Source: an uncultured Clostridium sp. (lineage in GTDB: Bacteria > Bacillota > Clostridia > TANB77 > CAG-508). From it: a stretch of DNA of 64,000 nt. Every line of letters begins with the position of its first letter. The stretch's first letter is position 1. The position numbers and the translations under genes are program-made. Positions 25,130 to 33,174 of the stretch are shown here, piece after piece. The DNA lies in contig URZW01000001.1 of the NCBI GenBank assembly GCA_900552555.1, positions 124,001-188,000 of the forward strand, in the 5' to 3' direction. The notes under the pieces are model-generated. The model was not told the origin of the DNA and did not search any database. It worked only from the letters and a program-made list of their open reading frames with translations.

Positions 25130-25230
25130 AGAAAGAGGGCGTTATGGTTCGTAAGCTGATGCTTAACCGCTCCATACTCTATAAACCTTGTAAATATTAA
25201 AATTTCAATATTTCACAAGTTTTTATTTTA
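25130..25230 (+). ncRNA. Candidate small structured RNA with terminator (copy B)
   Basis: Driven by the promoter at 25095-25123. The body can fold GAG..GTTA with TAAC..CTC, with TAAGC-TGAT-GCTTA as an inner hairpin, and closes with TAACCGCTCCAT. A terminator follows (CTTGTAAATATT/AATATTTCACAAG, 25187-25219) with TTTTTATTTTATATAA. The same closing motif and tail occur in copy A at 20950-21050. No gene lies downstream on this strand, so it is either a free-standing RNA or an orphaned leader. Confidence 0.5.
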
Positions 25231-25324
25231 TATAATTAATGCAATAGAGCTTTGAAAATACTTATAAAAACGCGAAAAAAGAGGTAAATTGAAATTAATC
25301 AACTTTCCTCCTTATATTATTCTT

Positions 25325-25823
25325 TCAATAAACTATTTTACAACTTTTAAGATTATACTTTTCAGTATTTTCTAATACTGAAATTTGCTTTTTTATTTTC
25401 TTTATATCATCGGCATTAAATGGTTCAAATTTGTCATAAAAACCTGTATCTTTGTTTGGAAACACTAGTGTTTCTCCAAAAGTTTGAATTTTTGAGTTCA
25501 TTGTTCTTCCATATAAATGTATATGAAAAACTGGATTTTGCCTTTACGATATGCCCAATTACCATTTTCTTGATAGTTTATTCTCTCTATACTAATATCC
25601 TACTTTTCATTTCTTTTATCATTGCTTCACTGATTAACATTGTTCGTCTCATTACTTCTGTTGCTTCTTTGGGATTTAAATCTAATCTACTACAAAAATT
25701 ATTTTTCTTAGTTCTTATCCAAATATGCCCACCATCTTTTCTTAGAATGTGTGGTGTTTCAAGAATACATACTATAAAGTTTTTAGTTTCATAAATAATT
25801 TCATCATTAAAACTTATATCCAT
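25325..25823 (-). pseudogene. Frameshifted HIT-like protein gene
   Basis: The first frame (from 25823) gives NDEIIYETKNFIVCILETPH and NPKEATEVMRRTMLISEAM, the N-terminal half of a HIT-family hydrolase or transferase. After a frame break near 25590 the reading ERINYQENGNWAYRKG appears, and after another one-base loss near 25540 VFHIHLYGRTMNSKIQTFGE follows, where H-I-H-L corresponds to the HIT nucleotide-binding histidines. The reading ends DTGFYDKFEPFNADDIKKIK to a stop at 25327-25325. Two frameshifts make it non-functional as sequenced. Confidence 0.65.
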
Positions 25824-25838
25824 TCGACTTTACTTTCA

Positions 25839-26879
25839 TTATATCCAGATACTCATATCAACTGGAATTTTTAATTCAAGTTTTATATTAATCATTGCCA
25901 ATACTTTTCCTACTGTAGTTAAACTAGAACTTGACATTAAATCATTTTCCCAGGTATAAAACAATGGACATAGCAACTCATTATTATCTAAAATGGTTCT
26001 TTCAAACTCTTCATCTGACATAGTCAAATCATTTATCATTTTATTAAATATTTCCCTATCATCTGGTGATATTATATCTAATTCATTATATGATAAAAAA
26101 GAGTCAATTTTTTTAAATCTTAATATATTATCAGAATCAACATAAAAAAATGATAATGAACTAATATATTTTGTTAATTGTGAATATTTTTTCTGAAACT
26201 CATTATAAGAAATTTCCTTTAAAAAATAATATTTATATTTACTTTTCATTATCTTAAAAATATCACTTTTAAGTATTTCTATTTTTGTGATACATTTATT
26301 ATATTCTAAATGTTCATAGTCAACTTTCGTTAGTGTAGAATCTTTTGTAAATTTTAATACAACATCTTTAATAAGATCAATTAACTCATCTCTTGTTCTA
26401 ATTCCCATAATGCTCATCTCTTTTACAAAGAATAACAATGACAATGCATTTAAATGTTTTTTCATCAACAAAGGCGCTACTTTAATAGCTTCATTTAAAC
26501 TTATCTGTAAAATGCTTTTATCTGTTTCTGACATTCTATCTTTTAACAATTCAAGAAGTACCTTTTCTGCTGTTTTATCCCCATAAGATATATATCCTTT
26601 TTGTGCTTCTATATAACACAATTGCATTGACGGATTTTTAAACTCATTTAAATTAATTTTATTTTTTTGAAGTTCATCTATAAAATCCGTCCTTAATTTT
26701 TCTTCTCTTTTTTTAGCCTCAGTACTAGCTTCTTCTTTGTAAGCATCTAATTTATCACCTATTAAATCAAGACACAATTCTTTTACATCTTTATAAGATA
26801 GTCCTGCATTAAACTCTTTAATTTGAATATTAGTAGAATCTCTTCCAGATTTTTGTTCCATTTTACTTTCTTTTATCAT
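25839..26879 (-). CDS. LPO_1073/Vpar_1526 family protein
   Basis: A 346-residue protein of unknown function. The N-terminus carries QKSGRDSTNIQI, then the family block GLSYKDVKELCLDLIGDKLD, a charged helical stretch (AKKREEKLRTDFIDEL), and MQLCYIEAQKGYISYGDKTA with LLKDRMSETDKSILQISLNE, all typical of LPO_1073/Vpar_1526 proteins. The ATG at 26879 lies 9 bases after GGAG and overlaps the upstream small membrane protein gene, showing coupling. Both proteins carry the same QKSG(K/R)(N/D)STN motif, which suggests that they interact. Found in an accessory, decaying region next to a mobile element; a defence role is possible but unproven. Confidence 0.8.
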   Translation of the reverse strand: MIKESKMEQKSGRDSTNIQIKEFNAGLSYKDVKELCLDLIGDKLDAYKEEASTEAKKREEKLRTDFIDELQKNKINLNEFKNPSMQLCYIEAQKGYISYGDKTAEKVLLELLKDRMSETDKSILQISLNEAIKVAPLLMKKHLNALSLLFFVKEMSIMGIRTRDELIDLIKDVVLKFTKDSTLTKVDYEHLEYNKCITKIEILKSDIFKIMKSKYKYYFLKEISYNEFQKKYSQLTKYISSLSFFYVDSDNILRFKKIDSFLSYNELDIISPDDREIFNKMINDLTMSDEEFERTILDNNELLCPLFYTWENDLMSSSSLTTVGKVLAMINIKLELKIPVDMSIWI

Positions 26880-27027
26880 AATTAATTTCTCCAATCTGAA
26901 CATTTGTAGAATTCTTACCAGATTTTTGAACATTCTTCTTAATAATAAAAGAAACACCAAATATTAGTCCCAGTATAGTGATAATACTACCTACAATCCA
27001 TTCTAAATTATTTAACAACCATTCCAT
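26863..27027 (-). CDS. Small single-pass membrane protein with QKSGKNSTNVQI motif
   Basis: A 54-residue protein with one transmembrane helix (about residues 10-29: WIVGSIITILGLIFGVSFI), a basic KK boundary and a short cytosolic tail containing QKSGKNSTNVQIGEIN. The tail repeats the motif at the N-terminus of the LPO_1073-family protein encoded next, whose gene it overlaps by 17 bases. The ATG at 27027 follows AGGAAAGG. The natural reading is a membrane anchor for its partner. It is too short for most automatic gene calls. Confidence 0.7.
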   Translation of the reverse strand: MEWLLNNLEWIVGSIITILGLIFGVSFIIKKNVQKSGKNSTNVQIGEINYDKRK

Positions 27028-27060
27028 AACATTTTTTCCTTTCCTGAAATATTTTAGTTG

Positions 27061-27133
27061 CTTTTATTATACTATAAAATAACAAAATTTTCCATTATCC
27101 TATTAAAATTTAATAACAATTCATATATAATTA
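27061..27133. repeat. Divergent promoter region, copy 2
   Basis: Related to 25061-25123. The minus-strand TATAAT at 27073-27068 is well placed to drive the small membrane protein and LPO_1073 genes. The plus-strand TATAAT-like box faces a decayed region with no gene. Confidence 0.5.
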
Positions 27134-27142
27134 ATCATATAA

Positions 27143-27445
27143 TTACTTATTTCTTCTTCGGGTAACGTTTTTTAATAAATACCATTTTCTTTTAATCTTA
27201 ATATTCGTAATTGTTTCATCGATTATTATTTCTTTATCTTCTTTCCAATCCCATTCAAGATCTTACCAATATGCTTGTCCATAATCCATTCTCCAATATT
27301 TCCTGTATCAGAATATTCTATAGCAACATTTATTTTATGTGTTTCAAAAGGAATACTTAAAAGCCACTAACTGTTTTACTGTTTCATCTATTTTAATAAA
27401 ACAAACACATATATTAGGTTTTTTTATTAAAATTTTTCCGTTCAT
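27143..27445 (-). pseudogene. Degenerate gene of unknown family
   Basis: An intact start (AAAGGTGG then ATG at 27445) gives MNGKILIKKPNICVCFIKID and ETVKQLVAFK, then stop codons and at least two frame changes interrupt the reading. Other-frame pieces INVAIEYSDTGNIGEWIMDK and WDWKEDKEIIIDETITNIKI run on to a stop at 27145-27143. I do not recognise the family. The number of breaks means it is not a functional gene. Confidence 0.5.
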
Positions 27446-27500
27446 ATTTTGGCCACCTTTCATATAAAAAAATATTAATTATCCTTCTCAAAAATCTTTA

Positions 27501-28061
27501 TTAATACAAAGCAATTGAATACCTAGTTATAGACATCATAAAGTCAATTATAATAATTGCTAAAAATAAAATTAATAAACAAATTTGAACTTTATGAGGA
27601 ATTTTTCTTGTAATCTTTTCAAGTTGTTTCTTTATAAAAGGATGAATTTTTTCAACAAAAATAGTTCCTATTATCCCCCAAGCAATTGAATAAGCAAGGC
27701 TTATTCTCCCTTGAAAATTAAATGGTTCGCCTGTGTAGTCCCACCATCTTAAACCAAATAAACTCTCTAATACAACAGATACTACATATTCAAATATGGT
27801 AAATGCTATCATAGAAATAAAAAATTTTCCTACTGTATTTGTTTTTATTTTTTTCAAACTTTCTATTAAAATTATTGCTCCAAATCCGTATATTGGACAA
27901 ACTGGTCCATATAAAAATCCTCTTTTGTTAAATACTCCCAATGTTAGTACACAAAAGACTGTTTCTAATATCCAGCCTAAAAATGAGTATGTAAAAAAGT
28001 ACATTAATAATTTTTGTTTTTCTGTTAATCGCTTTGTTTCAATTAATTTTTCTTCTTCCAT
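27501..28061 (-). CDS. Putative ABC transporter permease, type IV (CmpB-like, PF06541)
   Basis: A 186-residue membrane protein with five hydrophobic segments. FFTYSFLGWILETVFCVL near the N-terminus, FLYGPVCPIYGFGAI in the middle and GLRWWDYTGEPFNFQGRISL (about 100-120) are signatures of this clostridial family. The name ABC permease is historical; no ATPase gene is adjacent and transport has not been shown. The start at 28061 follows a GGGGG-type site. It appears monocistronic. Confidence 0.85.
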   Translation of the reverse strand: MEEEKLIETKRLTEKQKLLMYFFTYSFLGWILETVFCVLTLGVFNKRGFLYGPVCPIYGFGAIILIESLKKIKTNTVGKFFISMIAFTIFEYVVSVVLESLFGLRWWDYTGEPFNFQGRISLAYSIAWGIIGTIFVEKIHPFIKKQLEKITRKIPHKVQICLLILFLAIIIIDFMMSITRYSIALY

Positions 28062-28199
28062 ATATCCCCCTATATTTCTTTGTTATTTTTGTTTATAATA
28101 CAATAAAAAGATAAATATTGCAATGATTTAATTTAAAATTTATGCCTCTTTTTTAATTTATTGTTTCACATAAATTGTAACAATACAAATATAAAAAAT

Positions 28200-28235
28200 A
28201 AATAGACCCTATATTAATTAACATAGAGTCTATTT
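28200..28235 (-). terminator. Terminator of the gene at 28243-28641
   Basis: AAATAGAC and GTCTATTT with inner TAT/ATA pairs form a stem with T-rich flanks just after the minus-strand stop codon. Confidence 0.75.
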
Positions 28236-28242
28236 ATTTTTG

Positions 28243-28641
28243 CTAGAACTTCCAATCGATAGAAAATTCACATTCTTTACCTTTATAATTATGGCCTGCA
28301 AAAGAAAATTCCACATCTTCAGATAATTTATTTATATCAGCCAATAACTCTCTAATGTAGTCATCAGCTTTCATTATATTTTCCCTTTCAAATGTATCAT
28401 TATCTATGCCACATTCTCTTGGAGAAAGAGTGATATTTAATGGAACTGCTATTATATAATTATACGGTTGCATGTATCTTACAGTTTCAATTGATCCAAC
28501 CCTTTTAATTTGATCAATAATTGCAATTGCCTGGGTCTTTTTTTCATCAGTCCATTTTCCCATAATTATTATTTCTTCTAATTTCCGTGAAATAGCTGGA
28601 AGTTCTTTAAGCATCTTGTTAAATAGTTTCAATAATGTCAT
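28243..28641 (-). CDS. Hypothetical 132-residue protein
   Basis: A cytosolic protein with a strong GGAGG site 7 bases before the start at 28641 and a terminator directly after the stop. No family recognised. The N-terminal half is helical and basic (LLKLFNKMLKELPAISRKLE), the C-terminal half has SFAGHNYKGKECEFSIDW. It lies just downstream of ileS on the same strand, preceded by a small hairpin (28660-28681) that could act as its leader. Confidence 0.55.
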   Translation of the reverse strand: MTLLKLFNKMLKELPAISRKLEEIIIMGKWTDEKKTQAIAIIDQIKRVGSIETVRYMQPYNYIIAVPLNITLSPRECGIDNDTFERENIMKADDYIRELLADINKLSEDVEFSFAGHNYKGKECEFSIDWKF

Positions 28642-28659
28642 ATAATCCTCCTTATACTA

Positions 28660-28681
28660 CTTGGAGGCTTTACCCTCCAAG
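28660..28681 (-). other. Hairpin between ileS and the following gene
   Basis: CTTGGAGG and CCTCCAAG pair perfectly around a 6-base loop. There is no T tract, so it is not a standard terminator; it sits 20-40 bases before the start at 28641 and could be a leader structure or an mRNA-processing site. Confidence 0.4.
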
Positions 28682-28728
28682 ATTTAATAACCTTTTTGGG
28701 TAACTAAAAGTATCTATATATAATTATA

Positions 28729-31700
28729 CTATATTTTACATACAACTTCAACATCTAATTTCAAGTTTTCACCATTAATATTAGTTTCTGTATAATCAGC
28801 TCTTTCAGCATCATAAACAATATCCAATGCCAAAGTATCATGCTTAATTAATTCAGCATTTTGTTTGATAACATTTTCAAGCATTTCGTTTCCAGCTACA
28901 TAAAGATTTATCTTATCTAAAACTTCAAAACCTTTGTCTTTTCTCATATTTTGAACTTTTGATAATACCTCTCTTACATATCCTTCTTCTTTTAATTCTT
29001 GTGTTATATGTGTGTCTAATACAACACCGATTTCACCTTCACCTGCAAATGCAAATCCGTCTTTACCATTCATTGTGATTAGTAAGTTTTCTGAATTTAA
29101 TGCAATTTGTGTATCGTCTATTTCGATATATTCTACTCCACCGCTTTTTACTGTGTTTGCTAAGTCCATTTGATTTTTCTTAGCAATTTCTTGTTTTATT
29201 CTAGGAATTAATCTTCCATATTCTTTTCCTAAAACTGGTAGATTTGGCTTGATTTCAAAGTTTACGTAGTCTGACATTTCTGCTCCTAGTTCTACTTTTT
29301 TAACATTTAATTCTTCTTTTACTATGTCTGAATAGTATTCAGGTAATGTGTTTACAGATATTAGCATTTCTGATAATGGTTGTCTGTTTTTGATATTTAC
29401 AGAGTTTCTTGCACTTCTTCCTAGTTTTACTATTGTGTATGCTAAGTCCATTTCTCTTTCTAGGTTAGAATCAACTGCTGTTTCGTCATATTCTGGCCAT
29501 AAGCATAAGTGGATGCTTTCTGGTGCTTTTTCGTCTAATCCTACAACTAAATTTTGATAAATTTCGTCTGTCATAAATGGTACAAATGGTGCTGCTACTT
29601 TGCATAGTGTTACTAGTACTTTGTATAGTGTTACATATGCTCCGATTTTATCGTCTGTTAATTCTTGACTCCAGAATCTTTCTCTGTTTCTACGTACATA
29701 CCAGTTTGAAAGTTCGTCTGTAAAGCTTTCAATTTGAAGTGCTGCACTTGTTATATCATATTGTGATAATTTTTCGTCTACTTCTTTTACTAATGTGTTT
29801 AATTTTGAAATTATCCATTTATCCATTATGTTTGTAACTTTGAAGCCACTGTATTTTAATGGGTTGAATTGGTCTATTTCTGCATATAGAACATAGAATG
29901 AGTATACATTCCATAATGTACTTAAAAATCCTCTTTGTGTTTCTTGTACATTGTTTAGACTAAGTCTTGTTGGTAGCCATGGTGCACTACATGTATAGAA
30001 GTGCCATCTTGTTGCATCTGCTCCAACTGAGTCTAATAATACCATTGGGTCTACACCGTTTTTCTTTGATTTTGACATTTTTTGTCCGTGCTCGTCTAGA
30101 ACATGTCCTAAAACGATACAGTTTTCAAATGGTGTTCTTCCAAATAATGCTGTTCCTAATGCTGTTAATGTATAGAACCATCCTCTAGTTTGATCAATTG
30201 CTTCTGAAATGAATCCTGCTGGGAAGTTGTTGTCAAACATTTCTTTATTTTCGAATGGGTAATGCCATTGTGCAAAAGGCATTGAACCTGAGTCAAACCA
30301 ACAGTCTATAACTTCTTTTGCTCTCTTCATTTCTTTACCACATTTTGGGCATTTTAAATGTACATTATCAATATATGGTTTGTGTAATTCTATATCATCT
30401 GGACAGTCTATTGCTTTTTCTTTTAATTCTGCAATACTTCCAATACATTCTTGATGTCCACAGTTTTCGTCTTCACATGTCCAAATTGGAAGTGGTGTTC
30501 CCCAATATCTGTCTCTTGAAATTCCCCAGTCAATTACATTTTCTAGGAATTTTCCAAATCTTCCTGTTCTAATTGTGTCTGGATACCAGTTTACTTTGTT
30601 GTTATTTGCAACTAATTCGTCTCTTAGTTTACTCATTGCAACAAACCAACTTTCTTTTGGATAGTAAAGTAATGGTGTGTCACATCTCCAACAATGTGGA
30701 TATGAGTGCATGTGTTTTTCTTTGCTGAATAATTTGTTTTTGTCTGCTAACCATTTACAAATATCTTCGTTACAGTCTCTAACAAATCTACCTGCCCAAG
30801 GTTCAACTTCTGGTACAAATTTTCCTGTTTTATCTACTAAGTTTACAAATGCTATTCCATTTTGTTTTGAAACTAAGCTATCATCTTCACCATATGCTGG
30901 TGCAATGTGAACGATTCCAGTACCATCTGTTAATGTTACATAATCACCATGGATTACTTCAAATGCTTTTCCATCAACTTTAGCAAATGGCATTAATTGT
31001 TCATATTTTACTCCTAATAATTCTTCACCTTTGAATTCTTTAATTATTTCATATGGAGTTTCTTTTAATACTGATTCAATTAAATCTTTTGCTAAGATGT
31101 AGTTTTCATATACTGGCTCTTCGTCTGTTCCAATATTTGCTTTTATTTCTGCATATGTGTATGATTTGTTTACACATAATGCTAGGTTTGATGGCAATGT
31201 CCATGGAGTTGTTGTCCATGCTAATATATATGTATCAGGTTCAATTGCTTCATTTCCTATATTTTGACCTTCTAGAACTTTGAATTTAGCAATACATGTT
31301 AAATCTTTAACATCTTTGTAACCTTGTGCAACTTCGTGTGAAGATAAAGCTGTTCCACATCTTGGACAATATGGCATAACTTTGTGTCCTTCATATAAAA
31401 GTCCTTTTTTCCATAATTGGCTTAATGCCCACCAAACTGATTCAATGTAGTCATTGTGGTATGTTACATATGGATGTTCCATATCAACCCAATATCCTAC
31501 TTTGTTTGTCATTTCTTCCCACATATGAACATATGTGAAAACGCTTTCTTTACATTCTTTTACGAATTTTTCAACACCGTATTCTTCAATTTGTTGTTTT
31601 CCAGAAATTCCAAGTTTTTTCTCGATTTCAAGTTCAACTGGTAATCCGTGTGTATCCCATCCAGCTTTTCTTATAACTTGATATCCTTTCATTACTTTGT

Positions 31701-31911
31701 ATCTTGGAATTATGTCTTTCATAACTCTTGTTTCGATGTGTCCAACATGTGGTTTTCCGTTTGCTGTTGGTGGTCCATCATAAAATGTGAAATATCTTTT
31801 TCCTTTGTTCATGTCAAAGTTTTTCTTGATTATGTCTTTTTTCTTCCAGTTTTCTGCAACTTCTCTTTCCATTCCTACAAAGCCATCTTTTAATTCTACT
31901 TTTTTGTACAT
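28729..31911 (-). CDS. ileS: Isoleucyl-tRNA synthetase, IleRS2-like
   Basis: A 1060-residue class I synthetase for tRNA-Ile with an editing domain. Motifs: PPTANGKPHVGHIETR (HIGH-like at residues 55-58), GWDTHGLPVELEIEKKLGI, the editing block with TDGTGIVHIAPAYGEDD, and GQKMSKSKKNGVDP. The KMSKS-KKN context and the first motif resemble the eukaryote-like IleRS2 group, many of which tolerate mupirocin; the inference for this protein is untested. The true start is 31911 behind AGGAGG, not the upstream in-frame ATG. The operon starts with a T-box leader and the DUF1653 gene. A REP-like palindrome lies just before ileS. Confidence 0.96.
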   Translation of the reverse strand: MYKKVELKDGFVGMEREVAENWKKKDIIKKNFDMNKGKRYFTFYDGPPTANGKPHVGHIETRVMKDIIPRYKVMKGYQVIRKAGWDTHGLPVELEIEKKLGISGKQQIEEYGVEKFVKECKESVFTYVHMWEEMTNKVGYWVDMEHPYVTYHNDYIESVWWALSQLWKKGLLYEGHKVMPYCPRCGTALSSHEVAQGYKDVKDLTCIAKFKVLEGQNIGNEAIEPDTYILAWTTTPWTLPSNLALCVNKSYTYAEIKANIGTDEEPVYENYILAKDLIESVLKETPYEIIKEFKGEELLGVKYEQLMPFAKVDGKAFEVIHGDYVTLTDGTGIVHIAPAYGEDDSLVSKQNGIAFVNLVDKTGKFVPEVEPWAGRFVRDCNEDICKWLADKNKLFSKEKHMHSYPHCWRCDTPLLYYPKESWFVAMSKLRDELVANNNKVNWYPDTIRTGRFGKFLENVIDWGISRDRYWGTPLPIWTCEDENCGHQECIGSIAELKEKAIDCPDDIELHKPYIDNVHLKCPKCGKEMKRAKEVIDCWFDSGSMPFAQWHYPFENKEMFDNNFPAGFISEAIDQTRGWFYTLTALGTALFGRTPFENCIVLGHVLDEHGQKMSKSKKNGVDPMVLLDSVGADATRWHFYTCSAPWLPTRLSLNNVQETQRGFLSTLWNVYSFYVLYAEIDQFNPLKYSGFKVTNIMDKWIISKLNTLVKEVDEKLSQYDITSAALQIESFTDELSNWYVRRNRERFWSQELTDDKIGAYVTLYKVLVTLCKVAAPFVPFMTDEIYQNLVVGLDEKAPESIHLCLWPEYDETAVDSNLEREMDLAYTIVKLGRSARNSVNIKNRQPLSEMLISVNTLPEYYSDIVKEELNVKKVELGAEMSDYVNFEIKPNLPVLGKEYGRLIPRIKQEIAKKNQMDLANTVKSGGVEYIEIDDTQIALNSENLLITMNGKDGFAFAGEGEIGVVLDTHITQELKEEGYVREVLSKVQNMRKDKGFEVLDKINLYVAGNEMLENVIKQNAELIKHDTLALDIVYDAERADYTETNINGENLKLDVEVVCKI

Positions 31912-31928
31912 AAAAATTCCTCCTTTTT

Positions 31929-31959
31929 TGAGACACTTGGAACAGTGCAAATTGTCTCA
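31929..31959. repeat. REP-like palindrome, TGAGACA subfamily
   Basis: TGAGACA and TGTCTCA close the unit around GGAACAGTGCAAAT. It lies between DUF1653 and ileS within the operon. Copies at 5595-5627 and, truncated, 15311-15337. Confidence 0.55.
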
Positions 31960-32001
31960 TTATTTTTTTAATTTTCTGTCCTTTTATTTTTATTTTAAAT
32001 T

Positions 32002-32256
32002 TTATTTAAAATTTTTTGCAACACTTTCAATATTTTGTAATTCAAATCTGTATTTTTGTTTTACATCTGGATATTTTTCGTGGTCTACTTCTGATAAAAA
32101 CATTTCTTTTGGTCTTACCCATAAACCACCATCACCATATAGTCTTCTGTATACAACCATTTCTTCTTTTGTTTCTGAATCATTTGCTATTCCTTCTACT
32201 AAATAGTAATCACCCTTAAAATGTTTGTAAATACCGTGTATTTTCAGTTCCTGCAT
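32002..32256 (-). CDS. DUF1653 family protein
   Basis: An 84-residue cytosolic protein. HGIYKHFKGDYYLVEGIA, TKEEMVVYRRLYG and LWVRPKEMFLSEVD are the conserved DUF1653 blocks. The start at 32256 follows AAAGGAGGAG. Function unknown. It is the first gene of the T-box-controlled transcript and precedes ileS by about 90 bases, so it is expected to rise when charged isoleucyl-tRNA is scarce. A regulatory or quality-control link to translation is inferred only from this position. Confidence 0.88.
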   Translation of the reverse strand: MQELKIHGIYKHFKGDYYLVEGIANDSETKEEMVVYRRLYGDGGLWVRPKEMFLSEVDHEKYPDVKQKYRFELQNIESVAKNFK

Positions 32257-32342
32257 TTTTATGCTCCTCCTTTTATATCTTTTAATTTTTTCATTGTATT
32301 CTTTTAACATATTTATGAGTCAAATTTTTTCCTACTTGTATC

Positions 32343-32725
32343 AAAAAAAATAAAGCTACTTCTGTCCTAATTTCTAGGACGAAATAGCTTTTTATTCCGC
32401 GGTACCACCTATTTTAATAATGTTCCGTTATTAAAATTATATATTTACATACAACTTATTTTCATTGTTTATAAATTGCATTTTTTTCTTAATTTTTTTA
32501 ACATTATTCTCTCATTTATCTTTAACGCAGATTTACGTTTGAACTTACTTGATATTTATAATAATGATTTTTAACTCTTTATTGGTTCAGTTCAAAAACA
32601 GTTAGGTGATAACAAATTATTTTTACTTACCAAATTTTCAGCTTACATTGGCTCTCTAATAGTTATTTTATAAATTGTGTTGTCCTTACTTTAGTTTCTG
32701 TTTATATTAAATTTTAGTTTTTTGT
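32343..32725 (-). promoter_or_regulatory. T-box leader (Ile) upstream of DUF1653-ileS
   Basis: On the minus strand the antiterminator bulge GGTGGTACCGCGG (32409-32397) and the terminator (32393-32343, CTATTTCGTCCTAG/ATTAGGACAGAAGTAG with a T tract) are clear. Stem I includes AGAGAGCC and GCTGAAA. The probable specifier is ATC, in TTATCACC, consistent with isoleucine. Uncharged tRNA-Ile should favour read-through. Confidence 0.88.
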
Positions 32726-32843
32726 TATTTTTCCTTAACAAAATCTATTGTCTTAATTTGCATATTATTATATCACATTTTTTCTGATTTTCAAGACTTT
32801 TTGTTTAATTTTAATAATTATTTGTTACATTTTACAATTATTC

Positions 32844-33161
32844 CTATATTTGCTTACTACTTAAATCAATTAATAAATCCATATTATCATCTTTGGCAGC
32901 TTTATTTCTTCTAATAGCGCCGCACTTTTTACATCTAAAAACAATAACATAACCTTTTTTTCCATCAATTTCCATACTTACAGGCTCTAAATCCCCATGG
33001 CACTCTTCCGCTCTATCTCCTGGATTTTTATCAACATGTTTTGAATGCAAACAATATGGGCAATGATTTCTACATGAATACCCTAATTTAGGAACTTTTT
33101 TACCACAGTTTTCACATATAAATTCTTCGTCTATCTCTGTAAATCTACTATCTTTTAACAT
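32844..33161 (-). CDS. RNHCP domain protein
   Basis: A 105-residue zinc-ribbon-like protein. The family signature YSCRNHCPYCLHSKHVD (RNHCP) is followed by NPGDRAEECHGDLEPV and a second cysteine pair, FRCKKCGAIRRNKAA. Together with ENCGKKV they give three CxxC-type pairs, suitable for two zinc sites. Function unknown; small basic-acidic RNHCP proteins are thought to bind nucleic acid. The start at 33161 (AGGAG upstream) overlaps no essential part of the nucleoside kinase gene, which ends at 33175. Confidence 0.88.
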   Translation of the reverse strand: MLKDSRFTEIDEEFICENCGKKVPKLGYSCRNHCPYCLHSKHVDKNPGDRAEECHGDLEPVSMEIDGKKGYVIVFRCKKCGAIRRNKAAKDDNMDLLIDLSSKQI

Positions 33162-33174
33162 TTTTTCACTCCTA

